From JBAZLV01 sp964586075 (GTDB lineage Bacteria > Nitrospirota > UBA9217), in NCBI GenBank assembly GCA_964586075.1, contig CAZPGZ010000011.1, positions 1 to 64,000 of the forward strand: a DNA stretch of 64,000 nt, read 5' to 3'. This document shows, in pieces, positions 42,443-50,634 of this stretch (its first letter is position 1; every line of letters starts with the position of its first letter). Made by a program: the position numbers and the translations under genes. The notes below the pieces were generated by a model. The model was not told the origin of the DNA. It made no database searches and was given only the letters and a program-made list of their open reading frames with translations.

Positions 42443-43051
42443 TCAATGTTTTTTGCTGGATTTACCGGATTTAGATGAATCGCATTTTATTTTTTTTGAA
42501 GTCTTTTTTAGAGTTTTTTTTGCTGTTTTTTTCGCAGCTTTTTTTACTGCTATTTTTTTAGCAGTTTTTTCTGTGTTTATTTTCTTTGCTTTTTTCTTAA
42601 TCTTTTGCGTCTTGGGGCGTTCTTGTGCTTTTGCAAGCGGAAATGCCGGACGTTTGAGAATTGCAGTTGTTGATTGCAGTGAAGATGTCGCTGCCGGTAT
42701 TTGCAGCGGTTTCCGTTGTTCTGCAGGTTTTTCGGGAAGTATCCCCAGGATATCACGCTCCCGGACCAGCACTAATTCATTAGCATCTATCGTATGAGTC
42801 CTGCCTGCGAATCGTTCATAGACAACTCGATCGCCAGGTTTTACCGTAGTCGCTATAAATCGTCGTTCCTTATTCTGTTCTTTTTTCTTGAAGTGTTTTT
42901 CCTCTTCATACGCACCCGGGCCGATAGCCAGGACAACGCCTTCATACGGCTTTTCTTTTGCCGTGTCAGGAATATACAACCCGCTTGCCGTAACTTCCTC
43001 TGCGGCAAACTGCCGGATTACAGCCCAGTCATGCAACGGTTGCAACTTCAT
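42443..43051 (-). CDS. GroES-like co-chaperonin with a Lys/Ala-rich histone-like tail
   Basis: 202 residues, twice the length of GroES. Residues 1-~97 match the co-chaperonin barrel: LQPLHDWAVIRQFAAEEVTA, GLYIPDTAKEKPYEGVVLAI, VKPGDRVVYERFAGRTHTID and NELVLVRERDILGIL. A Pro/Gln-rich linker follows (~98-144), then ~58 residues of Lys/Ala/Thr repeats (AKKTAKKTLKKTSKKIK and similar) like the tail of histone H1 or bacterial H1-like proteins. No groEL is near. GGAGG precedes the ATG. A tail this basic should bind nucleic acid or acidic surfaces, which is unusual for GroES. The frame holds through the whole low-complexity stretch. Confidence 0.82.
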   Translation of the reverse strand: MKLQPLHDWAVIRQFAAEEVTASGLYIPDTAKEKPYEGVVLAIGPGAYEEEKHFKKKEQNKERRFIATTVKPGDRVVYERFAGRTHTIDANELVLVRERDILGILPEKPAEQRKPLQIPAATSSLQSTTAILKRPAFPLAKAQERPKTQKIKKKAKKINTEKTAKKIAVKKAAKKTAKKTLKKTSKKIKCDSSKSGKSSKKH

Positions 43052-43149
43052 ACTATATCCTCCTTAACAATAATAAATGAAACAGCATTGAACTATATAG
43101 CAACAAAACAAATAATCATGGATGGTTGCGCTCTGTTATCAAAAGATGA

Positions 43150-44904
43150 CTATAATTCCGCCGCAAGATCGGGGAATCGATCTTCCATGAAATTTTCCGC
43201 TGCTTTTCTTGCAAGAACCGCAGTAGGTTGTTGCATAACAAGCGATGCAAGTTCAACAGCATCCTGCATGCGGACCGATCTGACGACTTTTTTAATCCAG
43301 GAAATCGAAGTGACATTCATACTGAGATATTCAAAACCCATGCCGATGAGAATCGCCGCATAGAGCGGATCGCCCGCCATTTCTCCGCACATGGCAAGCC
43401 GGACATTTGCCTGATGTGCGGCGTCCGATACGCGCTGAAGCAGGCGCAAGACGGCAGGATCAAGAGGTTCATACATGTACGCAACATGCTCATTCAGACG
43501 ATCGATCGCAAGTGTATATTGTATCAAATCATTGGTTCCGACGCTGAAGAACGCAACTTCGCGGGCAAGAACATCGGAAATTAAAGCGGCAGAAGGGACT
43601 TCAATCATGACTCCGATTCCGACATTTTCATCAAATGTCTCCCCCTGGGCATGAAGTTCAGCTTTTATGTCTTCAATAAGTTTTTTTGCCTCAAGAAGCT
43701 CCGAAAGAGAGGATATCATGGGAAGAAGAATCTTGATATTTCCATGAGCGGTCGCGCGAAGAATGCCGCGAAGCTGCGTTTTAAACATTTCCCGTTTGTG
43801 GAGACAGTAGCGGATGGCGCGGAGTCCAAGAGCTGGATTCTCTTCTTTTTCGAATTCCCCGGATGTAGCAATCTTATCACCGCCGATGTCAAAAGTCCGG
43901 ATCACTACTTCGTTCGGAAAAGCTTTTTCCGCGACATGGCAATATGCTTGATAGTGCTCCTCTTCGGTCGGCAGATTCCCTCTGTTCAAATACAGAAATT
44001 CCGTGCGATACAGTCCGATGCCGACTCCGCCATGGTCTGCTACTGAGGCGACTTCTTCCGGCAGTTCAATATTGCCTTGAATATGAATCAGATGGCCGTC
44101 GAGAGTAACAGCGGGAAGTGTTTTGAGCTTTTCGAGTTCCTGTTCAAAGTAGGTGTATTGTCTCTTCTTCTTCAGGTAATCCAGAAACGTCTTTTCATCC
44201 GGATCGATAATCACAACGCCGTGGATTCCATCAAGAATTATGACATCGCCGGTTTTAACTTCTGCCGTGATATTTTCAAGACCGACGGCCGCGGGAATAC
44301 CAAGGGAGCGTGCAAGAATAGCGGTATGTGACGTGCGGCTTCCAGCTTCAGTGACAAAACCGAGTATTTTATCCTTCCGCATCATCAGCGTATCGGAAGG
44401 CGCGAGGTCATGGGCAATTATTACGGCTTCTTCCTTGATATCCGCGAGACTTTCCTGCTCGTGGCCAAGCAGATTCCGCAGTATTCTTTCACCAACCTGC
44501 TCAACGTCATGTTTGCGTTCGCGCAAGTATTCATCTTCAATCAGATCAAAATTAAGGCTGATGGCGCTAATCGTTTCCTTCAGAGCTCCTTCTGCATTAA
44601 TAAGAGAATCTTTGATCCACGTGACGGCATCTTCTGTCAATTTCTTATCATCAAGCAGCATGATATGTGTATCGAGAATATACAAATGTGACTTGCCGAG
44701 CCCTTTGCTGATACGGTTTTTTAGGTCTTGCAGTTGTTTTTTGGATACTTCAACTGCGTTTTTGAATCGAAGAATCTCCTCCTTGACATTTCCTTCCTGG
44801 ATCCTTCGTCCGGCGATAACCACTTTTCGACGATCAAGCAAGTACGCACGGCCTATAACGATACCCGGCGACGCTACGATTCCTTTATGTATTCTTTCTT
44901 GCAT
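43150..44904 (-). CDS. ptsI: PTS enzyme I (phosphoenolpyruvate-protein phosphotransferase)
   Basis: 584 residues. The phospho-His domain has TEAGSRTSHTAILARSLGIP with His193. The C-terminal PEP-binding barrel has GVGIGLYRTEFLYLNR, IGVMIEVPSAALISD, SVGTNDLIQYTLAIDR and the Cys of VRLAMCGEMAGDP. It takes phosphate from PEP and passes it to HPr. It lies 20 bp after the HPr frame's stop. Confidence 0.96.
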   Translation of the reverse strand: MQERIHKGIVASPGIVIGRAYLLDRRKVVIAGRRIQEGNVKEEILRFKNAVEVSKKQLQDLKNRISKGLGKSHLYILDTHIMLLDDKKLTEDAVTWIKDSLINAEGALKETISAISLNFDLIEDEYLRERKHDVEQVGERILRNLLGHEQESLADIKEEAVIIAHDLAPSDTLMMRKDKILGFVTEAGSRTSHTAILARSLGIPAAVGLENITAEVKTGDVIILDGIHGVVIIDPDEKTFLDYLKKKRQYTYFEQELEKLKTLPAVTLDGHLIHIQGNIELPEEVASVADHGGVGIGLYRTEFLYLNRGNLPTEEEHYQAYCHVAEKAFPNEVVIRTFDIGGDKIATSGEFEKEENPALGLRAIRYCLHKREMFKTQLRGILRATAHGNIKILLPMISSLSELLEAKKLIEDIKAELHAQGETFDENVGIGVMIEVPSAALISDVLAREVAFFSVGTNDLIQYTLAIDRLNEHVAYMYEPLDPAVLRLLQRVSDAAHQANVRLAMCGEMAGDPLYAAILIGMGFEYLSMNVTSISWIKKVVRSVRMQDAVELASLVMQQPTAVLARKAAENFMEDRFPDLAAEL

Positions 44905-44924
44905 ATCTCTCCGTAGAGTGTTTG

Positions 44925-45194
44925 CTATTCTTTTTCGCCAAATTTATTTTTAAAAAGCGTCTCAAGTCCTTCGACTGCTTTGTCTTCATCTTCGCCGTGC
45001 GCGCTGACGGCAACGATACATCCTTTTGCTGCGGCAAGCATCATAATTCCCATAATGCTCTTACCATCCACTTCAATACCGTTTTTGATGAGTGATATTT
45101 TTGAAGAATACATGCTTGAGCACTTCACAATCTGGGCCGCAGCCCGTGCGTGCAGGCCAAGCTTGTTTTCAATCAAAAGGTCTTTTTTCTTCAT
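44925..45194 (-). CDS. ptsH: phosphocarrier protein HPr
   Basis: 89 residues from the ATG at 45194, chosen because this start puts the active His at position 15 (NKLGLHARAA) and the regulatory Ser at 46 (GKSIMGI), exactly as in HPr; the longer frame does not. The EIID stop overlaps this ATG as TGATG. Ser46 is the target of HPr kinase, whose gene is in the same cluster, so HPr here can be controlled as in Firmicutes. Confidence 0.95.
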   Translation of the reverse strand: MKKKDLLIENKLGLHARAAAQIVKCSSMYSSKISLIKNGIEVDGKSIMGIMMLAAAKGCIVAVSAHGEDEDKAVEGLETLFKNKFGEKE

Positions 45195-45979
45195 CAAATG
45201 ACTCCTGTGTATGATAAAATAAGGCAGCATACAGCCAACCCCAGCATCAGTTTTACCGGGGTTCCGCCTCGTTGCAACAGAACACTTAAAATCAAGGTGG
45301 ATGCCAGGCCCAGCAACAGCAACACCATGTTTGAAACTCCTATTGTCGGTTTAAATGCCGGCTGCCAAACGGGTAAAGCACCCAGCGTGCCGCCGAGTAC
45401 GCAGAGCGAAATCACCTTAAACCGCTTCGCCAATCGCGTAAAACGATAACGGTTCATAAGATCGACAGCGTCTCCGCCGCTCATATATCCCCAGTACAAC
45501 GCAAAAAACCTGAGCCCTAAGTGCCATATATTATAAATAAAAAGAAACAAAAATGGCGCCCACCAGACCCCGGTAATAAGGAAAGCTACAGCCACAACAG
45601 CTGCCATCGGTTTCAGTGAACCCCAGAAGAAACTATCGCCGAGCGCCCCGAGCGGCGCCATGAGCGAAGACTTGAGACCGGCAACATCTGCACTCGTATT
45701 GCGTCCGGAAGCACGATCTTGCTCCAACCGTACTGACGCACCAAGGATGAAAGAGGCAAGATACGGCTGGGTATTAAAATAACTCATGTGCAGTTTTAAA
45801 CGGGCTTCGTATTCCGTTTTGTCGGAATAGAGCTTTTTCAGAACCGGTTCAATAGCGTATGCGAAACCCAATGATTGCATTCGTTCAAAGCTCCATGACG
45901 CCTGAAGCAGCAATGACCTGCAGAAAACAGCGAGCAAAAATTTATTTCTTATTTTTTTATCAGTGCATTTCACGTTCAC
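45194..45979 (-). CDS. PTS mannose-family membrane component IID
   Basis: 261 residues of the EIID type: ASWSFERMQSLGFAYAIEPV near the start, MSYFNTQPYLASFILGASVR, and TLGALPVWQPAFK before the last membrane segments. With IIC it forms the sugar channel of a mannose/fructose/sorbose-type PTS. Its 5' end overlaps the IIC gene by 20 bases. Confidence 0.93.
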   Translation of the reverse strand: MNVKCTDKKIRNKFLLAVFCRSLLLQASWSFERMQSLGFAYAIEPVLKKLYSDKTEYEARLKLHMSYFNTQPYLASFILGASVRLEQDRASGRNTSADVAGLKSSLMAPLGALGDSFFWGSLKPMAAVVAVAFLITGVWWAPFLFLFIYNIWHLGLRFFALYWGYMSGGDAVDLMNRYRFTRLAKRFKVISLCVLGGTLGALPVWQPAFKPTIGVSNMVLLLLGLASTLILSVLLQRGGTPVKLMLGLAVCCLILSYTGVI

Positions 45980-46748
45980 TGTATTTCGCTCCCAATAATC
46001 CCCCTGCTGTGGTCATTGCTATGAGAACAACAGCAGAAGCATGGAAAAACTGCCCCAGCGTAACGGCAAGAATGAATCCCGTCAGAAAAACAGCATCAAA
46101 GGTTTTGATTGAAAGCTTCCGAATAATTATAGCTATCCCAAGAAACGGAAGAATTTTAATGTAAAATGACGATGCGCGGTGGATATATTCCGGACATTGA
46201 GCAAAAATCGTCACCAATACAAGTCCTGCGGGCAGAAAAAAAAGATAGAGTAAAAATGATTTCAGGTAAAATGCCGCAAGCCCCAGCAAGTGGGCTTTGG
46301 TCAAAGCATGGCCGACCTTTCCACCCGAAACGCCGGCTACCGCACCACCCAGCCTGGCAGTCCATTTACGAAGAGTAGTATCTGCCCACATCGTTATCGG
46401 AACCATACCAGTCGTCAAAAGCAGGCAAAAACCGACCACGGAAAGAGGTGCAGAGCCGTTGCTTCCCAGCGATGCGATTGCCGTTGCGGCTATTGAGCTG
46501 ATCGTTGAGTTTGCAGGAACAAAACTGCCGACCGGCATATCGAGAACCCATATCAACTCAAGAACAGTACCGATGATGATACCGGTCATCGGATCGCCGA
46601 GGATCCATCCCACGAGCGGTCCAGCTACTATAGGCTGGGAGAACATAAATTGGCCCAGTGCAGTTCTGTCAAGCCCTATAAGACCTCCGATGCCTGCGAT
46701 GCCAACTATTGCAAGAAGCATATGCGTATCGAATAATTGCAAGACCAT
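45960..46748 (-). CDS. PTS mannose/sorbose-family membrane component IIC
   Basis: 262 residues with about seven membrane segments. IIC marks are GGLIGLDRTALGQFMFSQPI, ILGDPMTGIIIGTVLELIWV and GSFVPANSTISSIAATAI. It is the channel-forming partner of IID. The substrate within the mannose family is not evident. Confidence 0.93.
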   Translation of the reverse strand: MVLQLFDTHMLLAIVGIAGIGGLIGLDRTALGQFMFSQPIVAGPLVGWILGDPMTGIIIGTVLELIWVLDMPVGSFVPANSTISSIAATAIASLGSNGSAPLSVVGFCLLLTTGMVPITMWADTTLRKWTARLGGAVAGVSGGKVGHALTKAHLLGLAAFYLKSFLLYLFFLPAGLVLVTIFAQCPEYIHRASSFYIKILPFLGIAIIIRKLSIKTFDAVFLTGFILAVTLGQFFHASAVVLIAMTTAGGLLGAKYSEREMH

Positions 46749-46793
46749 ATCACGAGTCCTTTTAAGAATTCAGGAATCCATGGCTGCTTCTCT

Positions 46794-47282
46794 TCAGCGC
46801 CGCGACAGACAGTGAGACACTGTTTCGAAGTGCAGTGGCTTTTGCGTCGGCACTGTCTGGATATCAACCTGAATTCCGCGTGCTGCGATTTCCTTCAACG
46901 CGTTCAGATCCGCTTCGTCAACCGCGAGTATATTTAAAAGCTTTTGTTTGCCCGGTTCGTAATGCATTCCGCCTATATTGAGCATTGAGCATTCCAATCC
47001 GGCTTTTAGCGCATGCAGGACAGCAGTGGGACTTGAAAACAAAAGAATGACACGTTCGGCATCAAAAGCAGAAGTCATCAGTTGCCTGCAAATCTCATCA
47101 ACACTGCCGATAACAACTTTGAGCCCTTGCGGCACCGCAAGTTCCATGATAGAACGCTGAAGAACATTGGACGCCACTGCATCATCAGCCACCAAGATGC
47201 AAGTCGCTTTTAAAAAATTCACCCAGCCTTCCACCACCTGGCCGTGTATCAGACGATCATCTATACGGTTCAAAACTATCAT
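46794..47282 (-). CDS. PTS mannose/sorbose-family component IIB
   Basis: 162 residues. It starts VLNRIDDRLIHGQVVEGWVN with the phospho-accepting His13 in the conserved DRLIHGQV motif, followed by ILVADDAVASNVLQRSIMEL. It passes phosphate from IIA to the incoming sugar. Confidence 0.95.
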   Translation of the reverse strand: MIVLNRIDDRLIHGQVVEGWVNFLKATCILVADDAVASNVLQRSIMELAVPQGLKVVIGSVDEICRQLMTSAFDAERVILLFSSPTAVLHALKAGLECSMLNIGGMHYEPGKQKLLNILAVDEADLNALKEIAARGIQVDIQTVPTQKPLHFETVSHCLSRR

Positions 47283-47288
47283 ACGGAA

Positions 47289-47690
47289 TTACTTTTTCCC
47301 TTTCAGCATATGGCTGGCGATCACGATGCTTTTTTGAGCTGCTTCCTGAACAAGCTTCGCGAGTTCAGAAAGGTTTTTTTCTTCCCGGTGGTTGGCAAAT
47401 TTGATTAGCATGGAAAGATTCACCCCGGTGACGACTTCAATTGTTTCTCCGAGAAAAGCAAGGGCAATATTAGACGGAGTGCCTCCGAACATGTCGGTAA
47501 AAAGCATGACGCCTTTTTTATGGTCTACTTCTTTAATGGCAGCCTGCAATTCTTCTCTGAGCGCATCAGGAGCGCTCTCTTGCTTCACACTGACCGTTGC
47601 CACCGCATCGATTTTTCCTACAATCATTTCTGCGGCTTTCAGCAACTCGGCTCCCATTTCTTCATGACACACCATCACAAGTCCGATCAT
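47289..47690 (-). CDS. PTS mannose-family component IIA
   Basis: 133 residues. It begins GLVMVCHEEMGAELLKAAEM with the phospho-accepting His9, and has MLFTDMFGGTPSNIALAFLG, the family loop. It takes phosphate from HPr and passes it to IIB (six bases downstream). All four EII parts are separate genes in the order A-B-C-D. Confidence 0.95.
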   Translation of the reverse strand: MIGLVMVCHEEMGAELLKAAEMIVGKIDAVATVSVKQESAPDALREELQAAIKEVDHKKGVMLFTDMFGGTPSNIALAFLGETIEVVTGVNLSMLIKFANHREEKNLSELAKLVQEAAQKSIVIASHMLKGKK

Positions 47691-47753
47691 GTTTCCCTCT
47701 CCTTTAATCCCGGATTGCTTTTTTCAGGCAACCCGTATCCGAACTGCACGCCA

Positions 47754-48608
47754 TTACACGCCAATATCCCGATGTTTAATATTTACATCGTAACCGCTTT
47801 CTTTTAAACGATCAGCAATTAAAAGGGAAACAGCAACGGAACGATGCCGCCCTCCGGTGCATCCAAGACCGATTGTGAGATAACTTTTCCCCTCGCTCCG
47901 ATAACGAGGGAGAAGAAATTCGATAAAATCCATCAGCTTATCTAAAAATTTACCGGTATCTGGATGGGCCGTGATGAAATCCCTTACCACCTGGGACATG
48001 CCGGTATAGGGCCTCAGATGGGGATCAAAATGAGGATTTGGGAGAAATCTGAGGTCAAACAGGAGATCCAACTCATAGGGAATGCCGAATTTATAACCGA
48101 AGGATACCAGCGTAATCACCATGGGTCTGCTGATATCAACTTCTGCATAATGTCGTTCTATCGTCTGTCGCAGATCGTGGACCGTATAGTCGGACGTATC
48201 GACAATGCGGTCGGCCAATTTTTTTACCTCGGCAAGTGCTTCGCGTTCTTTCCTGATGGCGTCCAAAAGAGGAGTCAGGCCCCCTGCCAGCGGATGCGGT
48301 CTTCTTGTTTCACTGAAGCGTCGCACAATAGTTTGATCGGACGCATCAAGAAACAGCATTTCGATGGAATTGCCGTGTGCTTTTAACTCACGATACAGGA
48401 CAGGAAAACGATCAGGAAAACCTTTTTCTCTGATGTCAATGCCGATTGCAGAGCGGACAGCGTCATTAGATTTTTTTGCAAAATCAACAAAAGCCGAAAG
48501 CAACGCAAGAGGAAGGTTGTCCACGCAGTAAAAACCCGTATCTTCAAAAGCCTTCAGTGCTGCGCTTCGTCCGGATCCTGACAGTCCTGTGACAACAATC
48601 ATGTGCAT
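47754..48608 (-). CDS. rapZ: RNase adapter / nucleotide-binding protein RapZ
   Basis: 284 residues. Walker A GLSGSGRS (8-15), the DNLPLALL region, RRPHPLAG, and the C-terminal domain with FGYKFGIPYELDLLFDLRFL, NPHFDPHLRPYTG and IGLGCTGGRHRSVAVSLLIA. In enterobacteria it binds GlcN6P and guides RNase E to glmZ; in other phyla its targets are unknown. It sits five bases after hprK, a common pairing. Confidence 0.95.
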   Translation of the reverse strand: MHMIVVTGLSGSGRSAALKAFEDTGFYCVDNLPLALLSAFVDFAKKSNDAVRSAIGIDIREKGFPDRFPVLYRELKAHGNSIEMLFLDASDQTIVRRFSETRRPHPLAGGLTPLLDAIRKEREALAEVKKLADRIVDTSDYTVHDLRQTIERHYAEVDISRPMVITLVSFGYKFGIPYELDLLFDLRFLPNPHFDPHLRPYTGMSQVVRDFITAHPDTGKFLDKLMDFIEFLLPRYRSEGKSYLTIGLGCTGGRHRSVAVSLLIADRLKESGYDVNIKHRDIGV

Positions 48609-48612
48609 ATGT

Positions 48613-49497
48613 TTATTCCATCAGTTTCTTTCTCAGTTTTTTTTCAACTTCCCTGGCGGTATAAATTCCCTGATGTTTTAACTTTTGATTTCTTACAGCA
48701 ACTTCAATAAGGGTGGCCATATTTCTACCCTGCTTTACTGCAAGCTTGAGATATGGCAAACTGCCCCCCAGCAGGCGATAGCGCTGCTCTCGCAGACCGA
48801 CCAGGACACCGTGTTCTCCCGGCTGCCATTCTTCAAGTTCGATTACCATGCCGATTCTGGACGAATCGAGTGTTGCCGACTCGCCATATAATGCACGGAT
48901 ATCGATAATACCGAGTCCCCGAATCTGCAAGAGGCCGGCACCCAAACTGACCGGCCTCCCGGTTAGTTCTTTGCCGGCTTTTTCAATGACCACCAGATCA
49001 TCCGCTACAAGTTTGTGCCCCCGAAGAACCAAATCAAGGGCGGTTTCACTCTTGCCGACGGCGCTTTTCCCTATGATGAGTGTGCCGACTTCAAAAACTT
49101 GTACCAGCACTCCGTGAAGGCTTATCTGTGAGGAAAGCTTTTCAACAAGGATGCGTGATAATCTTTGCAAATTCCCTGTTTTTATTACCGGAATATTCGC
49201 CGCATCAGCTCGGAGCAAAAGCTCTTTACATGTTTTAGCGCTGCTGAGTATGATGCAGGCAGGCCTTTGTTCCACGATTATTTGTGCAAGTTGAGACCGC
49301 CTGGATCGTTGCAGCGAACAGAGGTATGCTTCCTGACTTGGACGAATATGAACAGCATGTGACGCCCATCCTTGTTTTCCCATATGAAACGAGAGGTCGG
49401 GTGCAAGTATCTGAGCAGATTTGATGACTTTCTTTAAGCCGGAGTGTCCCGCAAGAATGGGGGAACCTTCTCCCAAGGTTTTTACCGTAATATTCAT
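48613..49497 (-). CDS. hprK: HPr kinase/phosphorylase
   Basis: 294 residues. The N-terminal half is less conserved (VIKSAQILAPDLSFHMGKQG). The C-terminal kinase domain has Walker A GKSAVGKS (143-150) and the HPrK signature RGLGIIDIRALYG. It phosphorylates Ser46 of HPr and reverses that reaction. HPr in this cluster carries the target Ser. Its start overlaps the ptsN stop. Confidence 0.95.
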   Translation of the reverse strand: MNITVKTLGEGSPILAGHSGLKKVIKSAQILAPDLSFHMGKQGWASHAVHIRPSQEAYLCSLQRSRRSQLAQIIVEQRPACIILSSAKTCKELLLRADAANIPVIKTGNLQRLSRILVEKLSSQISLHGVLVQVFEVGTLIIGKSAVGKSETALDLVLRGHKLVADDLVVIEKAGKELTGRPVSLGAGLLQIRGLGIIDIRALYGESATLDSSRIGMVIELEEWQPGEHGVLVGLREQRYRLLGGSLPYLKLAVKQGRNMATLIEVAVRNQKLKHQGIYTAREVEKKLRKKLME

Positions 49498-49985
49498 TTA
49501 TGCTGAATATCCTGGGGTTGCGGGTATTTATTGTCTTCCTCGAATATGAGCCGTTGAATCTGTTCCCGTTGAGAAACCTGTTTTAAATTCTCACGAAGAA
49601 GAGGATTCTTCAATATCCGCGATATCCTAGCAAGGGCCTTCAGATGGTCTCCCGGCTTGTCATCAGGCGTTATCAAAAGAAAAAAAAGAAATACCGGTTT
49701 TTCATCTACTGATTTAAAATCAACGCCCGTGTTTGACCTGCCGAATGCAACGATCATCTCCGGCAGAAGATGTAATTTGGCATGAGGAATCGCCACACCG
49801 TCACCTATGCCCGTCGTGCCTATTGCTTCGCGCTCGGTTAGAAGTTTTACCAGTTCTTCCTCGTCTTGTATTCTCCCTGTTGATTTGAGGAGTCTCGAAA
49901 ATTCTCGGATAACCCCTTCTTTGTCGGTCGACGCGATCGTCTCAATAACAAGATCCTGATGCAGCATGTCCTTGATAGTGGCCAT
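49494..49985 (-). CDS. ptsN: PTS nitrogen regulatory IIA (PtsN)
   Basis: 163 residues of the fructose-type EIIA fold with the active His68 in GTTGIGDGVAIPHAKLH. It regulates K+ and nitrogen responses in relatives. It lies in the classic rpoN-hpf-ptsN order, 11 bp after hpf. It overlaps the hprK start by four bases. Confidence 0.94.
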   Translation of the reverse strand: MATIKDMLHQDLVIETIASTDKEGVIREFSRLLKSTGRIQDEEELVKLLTEREAIGTTGIGDGVAIPHAKLHLLPEMIVAFGRSNTGVDFKSVDEKPVFLFFLLITPDDKPGDHLKALARISRILKNPLLRENLKQVSQREQIQRLIFEEDNKYPQPQDIQHK

Positions 49986-49996
49986 GACTTTTTCCT

Positions 49997-50530
49997 TTAG
50001 CCGGCAGGTTCGATAAGTCCTACATTGCCGTCTTTTCTCCGGTAAATGACGCTAATATGACCGCTGGCAGCGTTGGAGAAAATAAAGAAGTCCTTATCCA
50101 AAAGCTCCATCTGCATAACCGCCTCATCGGGCAGCATCGGCTTCAAATCAAAGCGCTTTATCTTGATAATTTGCGGAATGCGGTCCTCAGGTGAAAAAGC
50201 AGCCGATGCCGTTGCAGCCTCAGTCTTATTGGTCAAATGCTTATGATCTACCAATTTTTCTTTATATTTTCTGGCTCTTCTTTCAATTTTTTCAATGAGC
50301 AGATCAATCGCGGAATACATCTCTTCTGTTTCTTCAGAAGCCTGTATCAGCAAACCTTTCGATTTAATGACTGCTTCTGCAAAATGATGGACTTTTTTCA
50401 CAACCGATAACGTAACAACAACCTGAACGGCATTGGGAAGGTATTTTTCCAAACGGCTGAATTTATCTGTCGCATACTGTTTAAGAGCATCCGTTACTTC
50501 AATGTTTTTTCCCAAGACGGTAACCTGCAT
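49997..50530 (-). CDS. hpf: ribosome hibernation-promoting factor, long form
   Basis: 177 residues. The N-terminal ribosome-binding domain (QVTVLGKNIEVTDALKQYAT; KVHHFAEAVIKSKGLLIQAS) and the C-terminal dimerisation domain (AVMQMELLDKDFFIFSNAAS; ISVIYRRKDGNVGLIEP) are both present. This long form can join ribosomes into 100S dimers by itself. It is co-transcribed with rpoN. Confidence 0.94.
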   Translation of the reverse strand: MQVTVLGKNIEVTDALKQYATDKFSRLEKYLPNAVQVVVTLSVVKKVHHFAEAVIKSKGLLIQASEETEEMYSAIDLLIEKIERRARKYKEKLVDHKHLTNKTEAATASAAFSPEDRIPQIIKIKRFDLKPMLPDEAVMQMELLDKDFFIFSNAASGHISVIYRRKDGNVGLIEPAG

Positions 50531-50634
50531 ATGTTTTTCCTCCTCGTTGTTGAAATCACATTCAACTGTCCGACTGTCAAAAGTCGCGATGCATCTACTA
50601 TAACCGGCACAGAAGATATACTCTTACTTTAATT

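Noticed and set aside
42446..42620. Low-complexity T-rich stretch suspected to be a tandem repeat or assembly artefact
   Set aside because: It reads as one continuous Lys/Ala-rich protein tail with varied codons and an uninterrupted frame.
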